From positions 124,001-188,000 of the forward strand of contig NZ_MTSE01000009.1 of the NCBI RefSeq assembly GCF_002154225.1: a DNA stretch of 64,000 nucleotides, written 5' to 3'. Each line of letters begins with the position of its first letter. The stretch's first letter is position 1. This DNA is from Hymenobacter crusticola. GTDB lineage: Bacteria; Bacteroidota; Bacteroidia; Cytophagales; Hymenobacteraceae. Shown one piece after another: positions 27,927 to 36,151 of the stretch. The notes beneath the pieces are model-generated. The model ran no database searches and had not been told where the DNA came from. It saw nothing but the letters and a program-made list of their open reading frames with translations. A program made the translations under genes and the position numbers.

Positions 27927-27958
27927 CAAAGGTAGGCAGGGGCGAGGCGTCACGCAAA
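27927..27958 (-). promoter_or_regulatory. guaA promoter, probably giving a leaderless mRNA
   Basis: On the minus strand TTTG (27955-27958), a 20-base spacer and TACCTTTG (27927-27934) match both consensus boxes. The start codon begins 3 bases after the -7 box, about where transcription should start. Confidence 0.65.
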
Positions 27959-28271
27959 ATTTGCCGAAGTGCAAATGATGCGTTGCTTCTTGGGACAAGC
28001 TAGCTGACCCTAGCGGAAGCAACGCGTACTCTATCCAGTATCAAATAGTATTTATCTACTTTCTTACGTTCTACTATTCAGTCGCCTCATTTTGTGCAAC
28101 ATTTTTGCTACTCAGCAAGCTATCCTTAACCAATCAGCTTTAGTAGTGCTGCCAGAGAATAGGTTTTTTATTATATAAGTGAGGCGTAGTAACCCTACTT
28201 GTTGACGTACTTGCCCGTTCTACTGCCCGCCGAGTTTTCCCACTCATTCTTTCTTCACACAGTTTAGTAGC
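27959..28271. other. intergenic region between guaA and the 28272 gene
   Basis: About 310 bases, moderately AT-rich around 28040-28200. It should carry the promoter of the 28272 gene, but no exact TAnnTTTG match was found. No RNA or repeat recognised. Confidence 0.4.
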
Positions 28272-28646
28272 ATGAAAACCGTTGTTTCCTATCTTATTAT
28301 TCTATTCTGGTCATTTGTTGCCCTCACCGCCAAAGCGCAATCGGGGCAAGAGCCACGCGAAATAACAGGTACCGTGCTTAGCAACATGGGCCAGCCCCTG
28401 GCCGGAGCCTCCGTTATGGTAGTAGGTGAGAAAAATGGGGCAGCTAGTACTAATTCTGCTGGTGGTTTTGTACTCCGTACAGCTGCTGAAAAGCCGATGA
28501 TTCATGTAAGCTATGCCGGTTACGAGGAAGATGAGCAACAGATGCTAGGTTCCGAGCCGCTTACCTTCAGCCTTACTCCCATCGATAAATACAAGAAGCA
28601 GCTCAAGAAACGTAGCAAAGCAGCACAGAAGGCCTGGAAGCACTAG
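28272..28646 (+). CDS. exported carboxypeptidase-regulatory-like domain protein
   Basis: A 124-residue protein with a signal peptide (1-23, ends AKAQ) followed by a single CarboxypepD_reg-like beta-sandwich (about 30-105): ITGTVLSNMGQPLAGASVMV, then the TNSAGGF and HVSYAGYEE strands. This domain is usually the N-terminal extension of TonB-dependent (SusC-type) receptors, but here it stands alone with a Lys-rich tail. No receptor follows. The function is unknown; it may be a free periplasmic adaptor or a remnant. Confidence 0.8.
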   Translation: MKTVVSYLIILFWSFVALTAKAQSGQEPREITGTVLSNMGQPLAGASVMVVGEKNGAASTNSAGGFVLRTAAEKPMIHVSYAGYEEDEQQMLGSEPLTFSLTPIDKYKKQLKKRSKAAQKAWKH

Positions 28647-28781
28647 CAGAGCACAGAAGGAGCGCGCAACTGCTCACCAAATAAAGGCATGTCAGCCAGC
28701 TAGATAGCTAATCGTACGTTCACAACGTAGCTAATTCCCGAAAAAACTGACGCTAATGCTGGTTTCGTAAGAAGCCTTTCC

Positions 28782-28789
28782 TATCTTTG
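28782..28789 (+). promoter_or_regulatory. -7 promoter element of the SRP RNA gene
   Basis: TATCTTTG, an exact consensus match, ends 5 bases before the first base of the folded RNA at 28795, the expected distance to the transcription start. Confidence 0.7.
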
Positions 28790-28794
28790 CACCG

Positions 28795-28890
28795 GCGAAT
28801 CAGTACGACCAGCTCCTGCTGAACTCCCCCAGGACCGGAAGGTAGCAAGGGTAGGTGGTTGAGCGGTGCGATATTGGTTCGCTTTTTTTT
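28795..28890 (+). ncRNA. ffs: signal recognition particle RNA, small bacterial type (4.5S-like)
   Basis: The SRP RNA apex signature CAGGACCGGAAGGTAGCA is at about 28829-28846. The flanks fold into one long hairpin: the 5' end GCGAATC (28795-28801) pairs with GGTTCGC (28876-28882), and the arms near the apex pair CCTGCT/CCCCC with GGGTAGG-type segments. A run of eight T at 28883-28890 ends the transcript. The mature RNA would be about 88 bases, consistent with the small bacterial form. Its protein partner Ffh is encoded at 54702-56045. Confidence 0.92.
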
Positions 28891-28901
28891 GCCCTTTCCG
28901 A

Positions 28902-28966
28902 AATGCCCCAAGGATAACTCCTGCCGCTTTGCCGGCAAAAGGTTAGCTTTGGGGCATTCTTTTTTT
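28902..28966 (+). terminator. terminator-like hairpin in the leader of the transaldolase gene
   Basis: AATGCCCCAA (28902-28911) pairs with TTGGGGCATT (28949-28958), enclosing a smaller GC-rich hairpin, and is followed by a T7 run. It lies 12 bases after the SRP RNA terminator and 13 bases before the next start codon, so it could be a second terminator or a leader attenuator. Confidence 0.6.
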
Positions 28967-28979
28967 GACTCATTACCCA

Positions 28980-29636
28980 ATGAAATTCTTCATCGACACC
29001 GCCAACCTCAAAGACATTCAGGAAGCCGTAGAGCTAGGAGTACTAGATGGCGTCACGACCAACCCCTCCTTAATGGCCAAAGAAGGCATTAAAGGCATGG
29101 ACAATATCATGGCTCATTACCAACAGATTTGCGAGTTGGTAGATGGTGATGTGTCGGCGGAAGTAATTGGGACAGAGTATGAAGATATTATTCGTGAGGG
29201 CGAAATGTTTGCCGATCTGCACCCCAACATCGTCGTGAAAGTGCCCATGACCCGCGACGGGGTAAAGGCTATCAAGTATTTTTCGGAGAAGGGGATCAAG
29301 ACCAACTGCACGCTCATCTTTTCGGCGGGTCAAGCCCTGCTAGCAGCGAAGGCCGGGGCAACGTACGTGTCGCCGTTCGTGGGCCGCTTGGATGATATCG
29401 GGGCCGATGGCTTACAGCTTATTCAGCAGATCGTCGATATCTTTAGTAACTACGGCTATTCAACGCAGGTGCTGGCGGCGTCAGTGCGCCACGTGCCGCA
29501 CCTGATTCAGTGCGCGGAGCTTGGTGCAGATGTAGTTACCTGCCCGCTGAGCGTTATTACAGGCTTATTATATCATCCGCTGACGGATAAAGGCCTCGCG
29601 CAGTTCCTCGCCGATCATAAGAAAGTGAATGGCTAA
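28980..29636 (+). CDS. transaldolase (fructose-6-phosphate aldolase-like, short type)
   Basis: A 218-residue TIM-barrel enzyme of the short transaldolase/FSA type (TalC/MipB subfamily). Conserved elements are MKFFIDTANL, TTNPSLMAKEG at 26-36, the Schiff-base Lys87 in NIVVKVPMT, and the NCTLIFSAGQA and VSPFVGRLDDIG strands. It transfers dihydroxyacetone units in the pentose phosphate pathway. The frame opens with a TTG at 28965, but the ATG at 28980 gives the exact family start. It lies just downstream of the SRP RNA gene and of a terminator-like hairpin. Confidence 0.93.
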   Translation: MKFFIDTANLKDIQEAVELGVLDGVTTNPSLMAKEGIKGMDNIMAHYQQICELVDGDVSAEVIGTEYEDIIREGEMFADLHPNIVVKVPMTRDGVKAIKYFSEKGIKTNCTLIFSAGQALLAAKAGATYVSPFVGRLDDIGADGLQLIQQIVDIFSNYGYSTQVLAASVRHVPHLIQCAELGADVVTCPLSVITGLLYHPLTDKGLAQFLADHKKVNG

Positions 29637-29639
29637 TTG

Positions 29640-29727
29640 CTTAGATAGCCGAATGGTTGATTGTTGGCTTTACTAACATGCCTCCCATTTAGTTATTCAA
29701 CCATTCAGCCATTTAGTTATCCGACCC
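29640..29727 (+). repeat. intergenic palindromic repeat related to the one at 11405
   Basis: Left arm GCCGAATGGTTGATTGTTGG and right arm carrying TTCAACCATTCAGCCATTTA form an imperfect inverted repeat between the transaldolase and the small gene at 29728. The core GGCTGAATGGTT is shared with the dnaN-gldC gap. Confidence 0.6.
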
Positions 29728-29931
29728 ATGTACATCATCAAGGTAAAAGGCAAAGCCAAGATTCCGGATTACATTCAGCTGCGCGATGAAGCATTCGTGC
29801 TCATTGCCTATTTCCGCGCCGACCGGCCTCTGAAGGATTTGCACCGCTACGGGCTGGAAGGCAAAGAGACTGAGCTGGCGAATGTTATCAGCGGATTGGA
29901 ATTTGGTAAACTGCAAAAGCTCGACGTATAG
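29728..29931 (+). CDS. small conserved-looking protein of unknown function
   Basis: A 67-residue soluble protein starting MYIIKVKGKAKIPDYIQLRD with an alternating beta/alpha pattern, no signal peptide and no Cys. It sits between the transaldolase and the FtsE-like gene, all in one direction, with 34 bases to the latter. I recognise no family. Its codon use resembles the neighbours, and the start follows a repeat directly, so it is probably a real gene. Confidence 0.6.
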   Translation: MYIIKVKGKAKIPDYIQLRDEAFVLIAYFRADRPLKDLHRYGLEGKETELANVISGLEFGKLQKLDV

Positions 29932-29965
29932 CGTCCAAGTCCTTTGCTGCTCTTTTTAACTGTGT

Positions 29966-30664
29966 ATGCAACCCTCTGCCCCCGTTATTGAGCTTCACGA
30001 TGCGTACGTGATGCAGGACGTGAATACTGTGCTGCAAAAAGTGAGCTTTGCCCTCGACAAAGGGGAGTTTGCTTATCTGGTAGGGCGTACGGGTTCGGGC
30101 AAAAGCTCATTGCTGAAAACGCTGTACGCCGATTTGCCGCTCGGGAGCGGAAGTGCTACAGTAGTTGGGTATGGCCTATCTAAGCTAGATACGACCAACG
30201 TGCCCTTTCTGCGGCGCAAGCTAGGTATCATTTTCCAGGACTTTCAGCTGCTATTTGATCGAAGCGTGGCTGAGAACCTGACGTTCGTACTCAAAGCTAC
30301 AGGCTGGAAAGGACGGGCCAAGATTCAGCAGCGCATTTCGGAAGTGCTCATGCGTGTAGGACTAGCCGGTGCTGCCGCCAAAATGCCCCACCAACTCTCC
30401 GGTGGTGAGCAGCAGCGTGTCGTTATTGCCCGCGCGTTGTTGAATGAGCCGTTGCTTTTATTGGCCGACGAGCCCACCGGCAACCTCGACCCTGATGTGG
30501 CCGACAGCATCATGCGGCTCTTTGTTGAAATTAACAATGCTGGAACGGCCGTGCTGATGGCGACGCATAATTATCAGATCATCAAACAGTACCCCAAGCG
30601 AGTATTGCAGTGCAAAGAGGGCCAATTACTCGACTCGACGCGCATTGGGATAGAATTAAGTTAA
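29966..30664 (+). CDS. FtsE-like ABC transporter ATPase
   Basis: A 232-residue ABC ATPase with Walker A GRTGSGKSS at 40-48, signature LSGGEQQR at 144-151 and Walker B LLLLADEP at 163-170, followed by TGNLDPDVADSIM. The overall pattern (VMQDVNTVLQKVSFALDKGEF, LRRKLGIIFQDFQLL) is that of FtsE, which with FtsX couples cell division to peptidoglycan hydrolysis. In Bacteroidota ftsE is often away from ftsX, as here. A macrolide- or lipoprotein-export ATPase is less likely. Confidence 0.85.
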   Translation: MQPSAPVIELHDAYVMQDVNTVLQKVSFALDKGEFAYLVGRTGSGKSSLLKTLYADLPLGSGSATVVGYGLSKLDTTNVPFLRRKLGIIFQDFQLLFDRSVAENLTFVLKATGWKGRAKIQQRISEVLMRVGLAGAAAKMPHQLSGGEQQRVVIARALLNEPLLLLADEPTGNLDPDVADSIMRLFVEINNAGTAVLMATHNYQIIKQYPKRVLQCKEGQLLDSTRIGIELS

Positions 30665-30764
30665 GACTAGACTAGGGAAAAGCTGTACTTTTCTTAGCTT
30701 TCGCCCCGGAACGTTGGTGGCTTGATCCATCGCACATCATTCACTGTTAATTATTACCCGCAAA

Positions 30765-31688
30765 ATGCCTGGCCTATCCATCCTGATTCCGGTCTATAAC
30801 CGCGACGTGAGGAAGCTAGTGCAAACATTGCAGGCGCAGTTGGCGGAGTGGGACGGGCCAGTAGAAATCATTTGCCTCGATGACGAATCGGAAGAAGCTA
30901 CGCGGGAGCTGAATCGTTCGGTAGCAGGCTTACCTGGCGTACAGTACGAAGAACTACCACGCAATATTGGTCGGGCCGCTATTCGCAACCGTTTGGCGGC
31001 GCGGGCGCAATACCCGTGGCTGCTCTTGCTGGATAACAATGTACAACTACCGGAAACTGGCTTTCTGGCCCGCTATGCTGCGGCCCTCGATCAGGCTCCG
31101 GTGCTGGTAGGTGGGAGTACGTACGAGCCATTTGCCCCCACCCAACTACCATTTATTCTCCGCTGGTGTTACGGCCGTAAGCGGGAAGCGCGCCCAGCCG
31201 TTTTCCGTCAGAAGAGGCCTTATGCCAATTTCAATCTAAAAAATGTGTTGCTTCGCGCCGAAGTTTTGCGCCAGCACCCACTGGATGAGCACCTAACGGG
31301 CTATGGCCATGAGGATACCCGCTTTGGGTGGGACCTAGAAGCCGCTCATATTCCGGTAGCTCACATCGATAATCCGGTGTTGCACAATATGTTGGAGTCG
31401 GCCGAGGTATTTCTGCAAAAAACGCAGGAAGGCGTACGCAACCTAGCATGGCTTTATCAACACGAGGGATTGGGCGCAAACAAAACCAAACTACTACGCA
31501 CGGCGCTGTTGTTGCAACGGGTGGGCCTTGATAGCGCAATACGTGCGGCCTTACGCCTGCGTGAGCCGCATATGCGGCAAAACCTGCTTTCGCCTACCCC
31601 AAAGCTAGGTCGGCTTGACCGATTGAAGCTGTATTGGCTCCTGACCGAGCTAGCTAGCCCAGCGAAAAGTCAATTAAAAAAGCCCTAG
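30765..31688 (+). CDS. family 2 glycosyltransferase
   Basis: A 307-residue GT-A fold glycosyltransferase. The N-terminus SILIPVYNRD, the acidic CLDDESEEATRE segment for nucleotide-sugar binding, the LLLLDNNVQLPE (DxD-like) strand and the GYGHEDTRFGWDL acceptor motif near residue 180 are all present. The latter (GHEDxxF) is common in GT2 enzymes of the chondroitin-polymerase-like branch. No membrane segment is seen. It lies 100 bases after the FtsE-like gene and ends at a bidirectional terminator. Product unknown. Confidence 0.88.
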   Translation: MPGLSILIPVYNRDVRKLVQTLQAQLAEWDGPVEIICLDDESEEATRELNRSVAGLPGVQYEELPRNIGRAAIRNRLAARAQYPWLLLLDNNVQLPETGFLARYAAALDQAPVLVGGSTYEPFAPTQLPFILRWCYGRKREARPAVFRQKRPYANFNLKNVLLRAEVLRQHPLDEHLTGYGHEDTRFGWDLEAAHIPVAHIDNPVLHNMLESAEVFLQKTQEGVRNLAWLYQHEGLGANKTKLLRTALLLQRVGLDSAIRAALRLREPHMRQNLLSPTPKLGRLDRLKLYWLLTELASPAKSQLKKP

Positions 31689-31726
31689 AAGCAGCTCTTC
31701 GTAAAGAACTGTCTCTAGGGCATTTT
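31682..31726. terminator. bidirectional terminator
   Basis: GCCCTAGA (31682-31689) pairs with TCTAGGGC (31714-31721) with further partial pairing inside. A T-run follows on the plus strand and an A-run precedes it, so it can end both the glycosyltransferase and the convergent lipoprotein gene. Confidence 0.7.
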
Positions 31727-31760
31727 TCAGACTCGCGGATGCAAGACTAGGAGGGGAGGG

Positions 31761-32699
31761 CTACTCGTTCTTGTCGCCTTTCACTTCTTCCTTCACGTCC
31801 TTAAAGGCTCCTTTCACGGCGCCGCCTACTTTTTTGCCTACTTTCTCGGCGCCCTGCGCGACGTTTTTAGCGGCATTGCCGACATCTTTGCCAGTGTTCT
31901 TGGCCGACTGTTTTAGCTCTACGCCACCGCCTTTGGCTTTTGCTTCGGCTTTGTCACCCGTTACTAGGTCGCCTACTTGCGAGCCCCGGGCTTCGGCTTT
32001 GTCAAACGATTTGAAGGCAGCGTATTTCAGCTTCTCTTTCGTGATTTCTGCTTTGTCGGAGCCGCTTACGTTGGCTTTTACCTGATCGTACTTGGCGTCC
32101 ATAGCGCGCCATTCGGCGTTGATGTTGCGCCAGTCGTCAATGTCGTAGCGGTCTTCATTTTGCTTTATCCGCTGTACAAACGCTTCGTAAGTGGTACGGG
32201 CATTGGCGGCCGTCATCGCAGCGGCAGGGCTGAGGGGTTTATAGTATTTACCTAGCTTGCTTGGGGCACTGCTCGTGGCGGTAGCACTGGTAGAAGCAGT
32301 GGTAGTGCTGAGGGTAGTAGTATCAGCGCCGGCCCGGCTGTTCCAAGCTTGCTCGCGAGCGTCGTAGGCTGTGGTGTAACGGGCCCGGAGCTGCTCGATT
32401 TCAGCGCGCCGGGCATCATCGTATTTGTCAGCATCCCGGTCGATAGCCGCTACTGCCGAATCGTAATCCGCTTTGAGCTTGGCTGTTTGTTGGTCGTACT
32501 CTTCTTGCGTTTCGTTGGCTACATCCTTGGCGCCGGACTCGGTGTTGGCAACAAACGTTTTGAAGTTGTTGTAGGCCTGGTCGGTTTCCTGGGCCGCTTC
32601 TTTTTTATCTGCTTGTGAGCAGCTAGTCTGAGAAAGAGAAACACCACCGACTGCCAAAGCGAGCGTTAGGGCGTTAATGGTTAGAATCTTTTTTAACAT
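31761..32699 (-). CDS. coiled-coil lipoprotein of unknown function
   Basis: A 312-residue lipoprotein with lipobox LSQTSC and the acylated Cys at residue 27. The mature part is highly charged and helical: a coiled-coil-like region at 30-120, a Ser/Thr/Ala linker at 124-148, a second helical region at 150-240 and a Lys/Ala/Gly-rich C-terminus with LEA-like repeats (NAAKNVAQGAEKVGKKVGGA). I recognise no defined family. The tail resembles YtxH/CsbD-like stress proteins, so an envelope stress role is possible but unproven. Confidence 0.7.
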   Translation of the reverse strand: MLKKILTINALTLALAVGGVSLSQTSCSQADKKEAAQETDQAYNNFKTFVANTESGAKDVANETQEEYDQQTAKLKADYDSAVAAIDRDADKYDDARRAEIEQLRARYTTAYDAREQAWNSRAGADTTTLSTTTASTSATATSSAPSKLGKYYKPLSPAAAMTAANARTTYEAFVQRIKQNEDRYDIDDWRNINAEWRAMDAKYDQVKANVSGSDKAEITKEKLKYAAFKSFDKAEARGSQVGDLVTGDKAEAKAKGGGVELKQSAKNTGKDVGNAAKNVAQGAEKVGKKVGGAVKGAFKDVKEEVKGDKNE

Positions 32700-32824
32700 G
32701 TTGGTAGGGTGTGAAAAGTGCAGGAATAAAGAGTATATCGGGGGTAAACCTTTGATTCACTTAACGCAAGCTTTTGCCGCCTGGTTGCGGTCTGCCTAGA
32801 TTGAGGTAGATAGAACGCGGTTTC

Positions 32825-32832
32825 TATCTTTG
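32825..32832 (+). promoter_or_regulatory. -7 promoter element upstream of the DegT-family gene
   Basis: TATCTTTG, exact consensus, 26 bases before the TTG start at 32859. A weak -33 candidate ATTG lies 21 bases upstream. Confidence 0.6.
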
Positions 32833-32858
32833 GCACGCATCCTCTAGCACTTATCCAC

Positions 32859-34028
32859 TTGTCCTTACCTTCGACGCCTCCAGCCCCCATCCGGCTGCTG
32901 GACCTAGCTGCGCAGCACGCAGCTATTCAGCCCGAACTCGACGCCGCGCTCCAGACCGTTCTGGCGGAAGCAGCTTTCATTCAGGGCGCTGAGGTTGAGC
33001 GCTTTGCTTTAGAATTAGGCGCCTACCTAGGTGAGGCGCACGTGGTGCCCTGCGGCAATGGCACCGATGCCCTACAGCTAGCCCTAATGAGCTTGAACCT
33101 AGCTCCAGGCAGCGAAGTGATACTACCCGCCTTTACTTACATTGCCACCGCGGAGGCCGTTGCTATCCTCGGCTTGCGCCCGGTAGTGGTCGATGTGCAA
33201 GCAGCTACCTTTGGCCTCGATCCGGCGGCTGTGGAAGCGGCCATCACGCCCCGCACGGGTGCCATTATCGTCGTGCATTTATTTGGGCAATGTGCTGACC
33301 TTGACTTGTTAGCGCAAGTAGCCAACAGGTATAACGTGGCGCTCATAGAAGACAACGCCCAGGCTATTGGGGCTACGTATCAGTTTGAGGATGGCACTGA
33401 GCGCTACGCCGGTACGGTGGGGGTGGTGGGAACTACGTCGTTTTTCCCTTCCAAAAACCTAGGTGCGCTTGGTGATGGTGGGGCTTTGCTCACGCGCGAC
33501 GCCCGACGAGCCACCTATTTGCGTCAGCTTGCCAACCACGGCCAAACCCGCAAATACCACCACGAATACATTGGCCTCAACTCGCGCCTAGATACGCTGC
33601 AAGCGGCTTTGCTACGCGTAAAACTGCGTTATCTGGCCAGCTGGACCACCGCCCGGCAGCGCGTAGCCGCCTACTATGATGCTGCGCTACAAGCCACGCC
33701 CGCACTGCAAATTCCGGCGCGTGACCCACGCAGCAGTCACGTTTTTCACCAGTACACGCTCACCTTATCTAGCGCCCAGCAGCGCGACTTACTTCAGCAG
33801 CATCTACAGCACCACGGTGTACCGAGTGTGGTCTATTATCCGGTGCCCACGCACTTGCAGCCCGCCTACCAATACTTAGGGTATGCGGCCGGACAGTTTC
33901 CGGTGGCTGAGCGCTTGTGTACTACCGTGTTATCCTTGCCTATTCATCCTACTCTTACCTCGGCGCAACTTGAGTACATTGCGGAAGTAGTTCGCGCATT
34001 TTTCGTGGTACCTTCCCCTTCCGCATGA
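32859..34028 (+). CDS. DegT/DnrJ/EryC1/StrS-family sugar aminotransferase
   Basis: A 389-residue PLP-dependent sugar aminotransferase. Family features: IRLLDLAAQHAAIQPELDAA start, GNGTDALQLAL at 67-77, the cofactor Asp165 in IEDNAQAIGA and the Schiff-base Lys199 in FFPSKNLGALGDGGAL. It would add an amino group to a keto nucleotide sugar (C3 or C4). No ATG fits the start; the TTG at 32859 follows a perfect promoter box. The stop overlaps the ATG of the Gfo/Idh/MocA gene by 3 bases, so the two are translationally coupled. The pair resembles WbpE/WbpB, which make 3-amino sugars. Confidence 0.88.
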   Translation: MSLPSTPPAPIRLLDLAAQHAAIQPELDAALQTVLAEAAFIQGAEVERFALELGAYLGEAHVVPCGNGTDALQLALMSLNLAPGSEVILPAFTYIATAEAVAILGLRPVVVDVQAATFGLDPAAVEAAITPRTGAIIVVHLFGQCADLDLLAQVANRYNVALIEDNAQAIGATYQFEDGTERYAGTVGVVGTTSFFPSKNLGALGDGGALLTRDARRATYLRQLANHGQTRKYHHEYIGLNSRLDTLQAALLRVKLRYLASWTTARQRVAAYYDAALQATPALQIPARDPRSSHVFHQYTLTLSSAQQRDLLQQHLQHHGVPSVVYYPVPTHLQPAYQYLGYAAGQFPVAERLCTTVLSLPIHPTLTSAQLEYIAEVVRAFFVVPSPSA

Positions 34029-35164
34029 GCCAACAGCCTCCTTTCATTTCCCTCGCCAAACTCAAACCTCTGCAAGATGCGGTGGCAGCCGCTAGGCTAG
34101 GTCTCGAAAAAGTAGCCGAACACCCAACGCCAGCTACTCCGGCGCCCACTGGCACTGTGCGCTTCGTCATTTGTGGGGTAGGGCACATTGGGCGCCGCCA
34201 TGCTACGCTGGTTTCGCGCCAAGCGGGTGCTCAGTTAGTTGCGCTGATCGATACGCGCACCGAGCTGAAAACTGCGCTCGAAGCCGAGTACGGGGTGCCG
34301 TTTTTCGCCTCCCTCGACGAGTACCTAGCGAAAGGTCCAGCCGCCGACGTACTCACTGTCGCAACCCCGAACTACCTGCATGCTTCGCAGGCCGTTGCCG
34401 GGCTGCAACATGGATTGCACGTAGTTGTGGAGAAGCCAATGGCCTTGCACACGGCTGATGCGGAGGCTATCGTGCGGGCGGCCGAGCAGGCCGGGCGCTG
34501 TGCATTTGGGGTGATGCAAAACCGTTACTCGCCGCCGGCTGCATGGCTCAAGCAGCTCTACGACGCGGGCAAGCTAGGTCAGATTTATTTGGTGCAGATT
34601 AATTGCTTCTGGAACCGCGACGCCCGCTACTACCAACCTAGCCCCTGGAAAGGCACCCTCGCCCAGGATGGCGGTACGCTCTTTACCCAGTTCAGTCACT
34701 TCGTCGATTTGCTGTACTGGGTTTTCGGCGATATCACCAACATCGCGGCCCGCTTCCGCGACTTCAACCACCAAGGGGTCATCGAGTTTGAGGATAGCGG
34801 CCTTGTCACGTTTGACTTGGTGCGCGGCGGCAGCGGCACCTTGCAGTATAGCACTGCCGTATGGGACCGGAACCTAGAAAGCAGCCTTACGGTAGTTGCC
34901 GAACACGGCAGCCTGCGCATTGGTGGTCAGTACATGGACCAAGTAGAGTACTGCCACCTGCGCGACTACACCATGCCCGAGCTAGCTCCCACGAACCCCG
35001 CCAACGATTATGGTGCCTACCAGGGCAGCGCTGCCAATCATGTGCAAGTAATTGAGAATGTAGTTGATACTGTGCGGGAGCGATGCTCGGCTACCACCAA
35101 CGCCTCGGAAGGGTTGAAAGTAGTGGAGATTATCGAGCGGATTTATCAATTGAAAACCAGCTAG
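34025..35164 (+). CDS. Gfo/Idh/MocA-family oxidoreductase, probably nucleotide-sugar 3-dehydrogenase
   Basis: A 379-residue NAD(P)-dependent oxidoreductase. The Rossmann motif GVGHIGRRH is at 51-59, the catalytic EKP at 136-138 and the second domain contains NCFWNRDARYYQPSPWKG, typical of the WbpB/WlbA branch that oxidises C3 of UDP-sugar substrates. An unusual 43-residue N-terminal extension, Ala/Pro-rich in its second half, precedes the Rossmann fold; the start is fixed by the overlap with the upstream aminotransferase. Together the pair could make a 3-amino-3-deoxy sugar for a surface glycan. Confidence 0.88.
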   Translation: MSQQPPFISLAKLKPLQDAVAAARLGLEKVAEHPTPATPAPTGTVRFVICGVGHIGRRHATLVSRQAGAQLVALIDTRTELKTALEAEYGVPFFASLDEYLAKGPAADVLTVATPNYLHASQAVAGLQHGLHVVVEKPMALHTADAEAIVRAAEQAGRCAFGVMQNRYSPPAAWLKQLYDAGKLGQIYLVQINCFWNRDARYYQPSPWKGTLAQDGGTLFTQFSHFVDLLYWVFGDITNIAARFRDFNHQGVIEFEDSGLVTFDLVRGGSGTLQYSTAVWDRNLESSLTVVAEHGSLRIGGQYMDQVEYCHLRDYTMPELAPTNPANDYGAYQGSAANHVQVIENVVDTVRERCSATTNASEGLKVVEIIERIYQLKTS

Positions 35165-35202
35165 CCTAGCCGGCCCCAAACCGTCGTCTTACTCTTCCGC
35201 TC

Positions 35203-35949
35203 ATGAGTCCTTACGAACAGCAAGCTGCTGAAGAATTGCAAACCTGGCAGCGCAAGATGCAGCAGCGCCCGTCGATTCTGGACCGGGTAGCACGCCGGGT
35301 GCAAGCGCGCCTTAACGCGTTGCTGCCCGAGAAGCTCCACGCGGCCATCACGACTGCCATCAAGCAGATGGTGCGCGGAGTGCTGTTCGGCTCCATGCAC
35401 ACCACCCGCAAGCCTCTGCTGGCAGCTAGCCTAGAAGCGCGCGAAACTGCCGTGCGTGCCCACGTACGCGATTACCGCACCATGGCCGCCGCCGAAGGAG
35501 CCGTGACGGGCGCCGGCGGCTTTCTGTTTGGCCTAGCAGACTTTCCATTGCTGCTGGGACTCAAGCTGAAGCTGCTCTTCGACCTTGCCGCGCTCTACGG
35601 CTACGACGTGAAAGATTACACGGAGCGCCTGTACCTGCTGCACGTGTTTCAGCTGGCTTTCAGCAGCCAGCACACCCGCAACGAGGTGTACCGCCAACTC
35701 GCCGATTGGGAAGCTTACCGCCACACCCTACCCGCCGACGTGCACGAATTCGACTGGCGCACCTTCCAGCAAGAGTACCGCGACTACATCGACCTAGCTA
35801 AGCTAGCGCAACTGGTGCCCGTGATCGGCGCGGCCGTTGGGGCCGTCGCTAATTATCGGCTCATTGAGCAGCTTGGTAATACCGCGATGAATTGCTACCG
35901 CATGCGGTGGCAGCATGCTACGCCGCAGCTGTTAGCTGCTGGTGAGTAG
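35203..35949 (+). CDS. EcsC family protein
   Basis: A 248-residue protein matching the EcsC family: an amphipathic helical N-terminus, GAVTGAGGFLFGLADFPLLLGLKLKLL at about 100-126 (given here as the family's glycine-rich region) and a second hydrophobic hairpin VPVIGAAVGAVANYRLI near 205-222. EcsC proteins are associated with membranes and of unknown biochemical role. It begins 38 bases after the oxidoreductase gene and may share its transcript. Confidence 0.85.
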   Translation: MSPYEQQAAEELQTWQRKMQQRPSILDRVARRVQARLNALLPEKLHAAITTAIKQMVRGVLFGSMHTTRKPLLAASLEARETAVRAHVRDYRTMAAAEGAVTGAGGFLFGLADFPLLLGLKLKLLFDLAALYGYDVKDYTERLYLLHVFQLAFSSQHTRNEVYRQLADWEAYRHTLPADVHEFDWRTFQQEYRDYIDLAKLAQLVPVIGAAVGAVANYRLIEQLGNTAMNCYRMRWQHATPQLLAAGE

Positions 35950-36151
35950 CTTCTCAACCTAGGTGCATCGCCCACGTCTGAGCTAGGCGTAAAGGAGGCA
36001 GGAAGTGGCTGCGCAGGAAATCGAACAGTAATTCTTTCCAACAACTCCAGGTACTTTGTGGTTGCTGGCTACTCCCTAGCACTCGTCTGGCCGTAAGAAG
36101 CACATTCGGGCCTTTGCCAGGCTTGCTGATGATCTATTTTTACTCTGAACC

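Noticed and set aside
28753..29092. Short ORFs on both strands across the SRP RNA gene
   Set aside because: They overlap a clear structured RNA with its own promoter and terminator.
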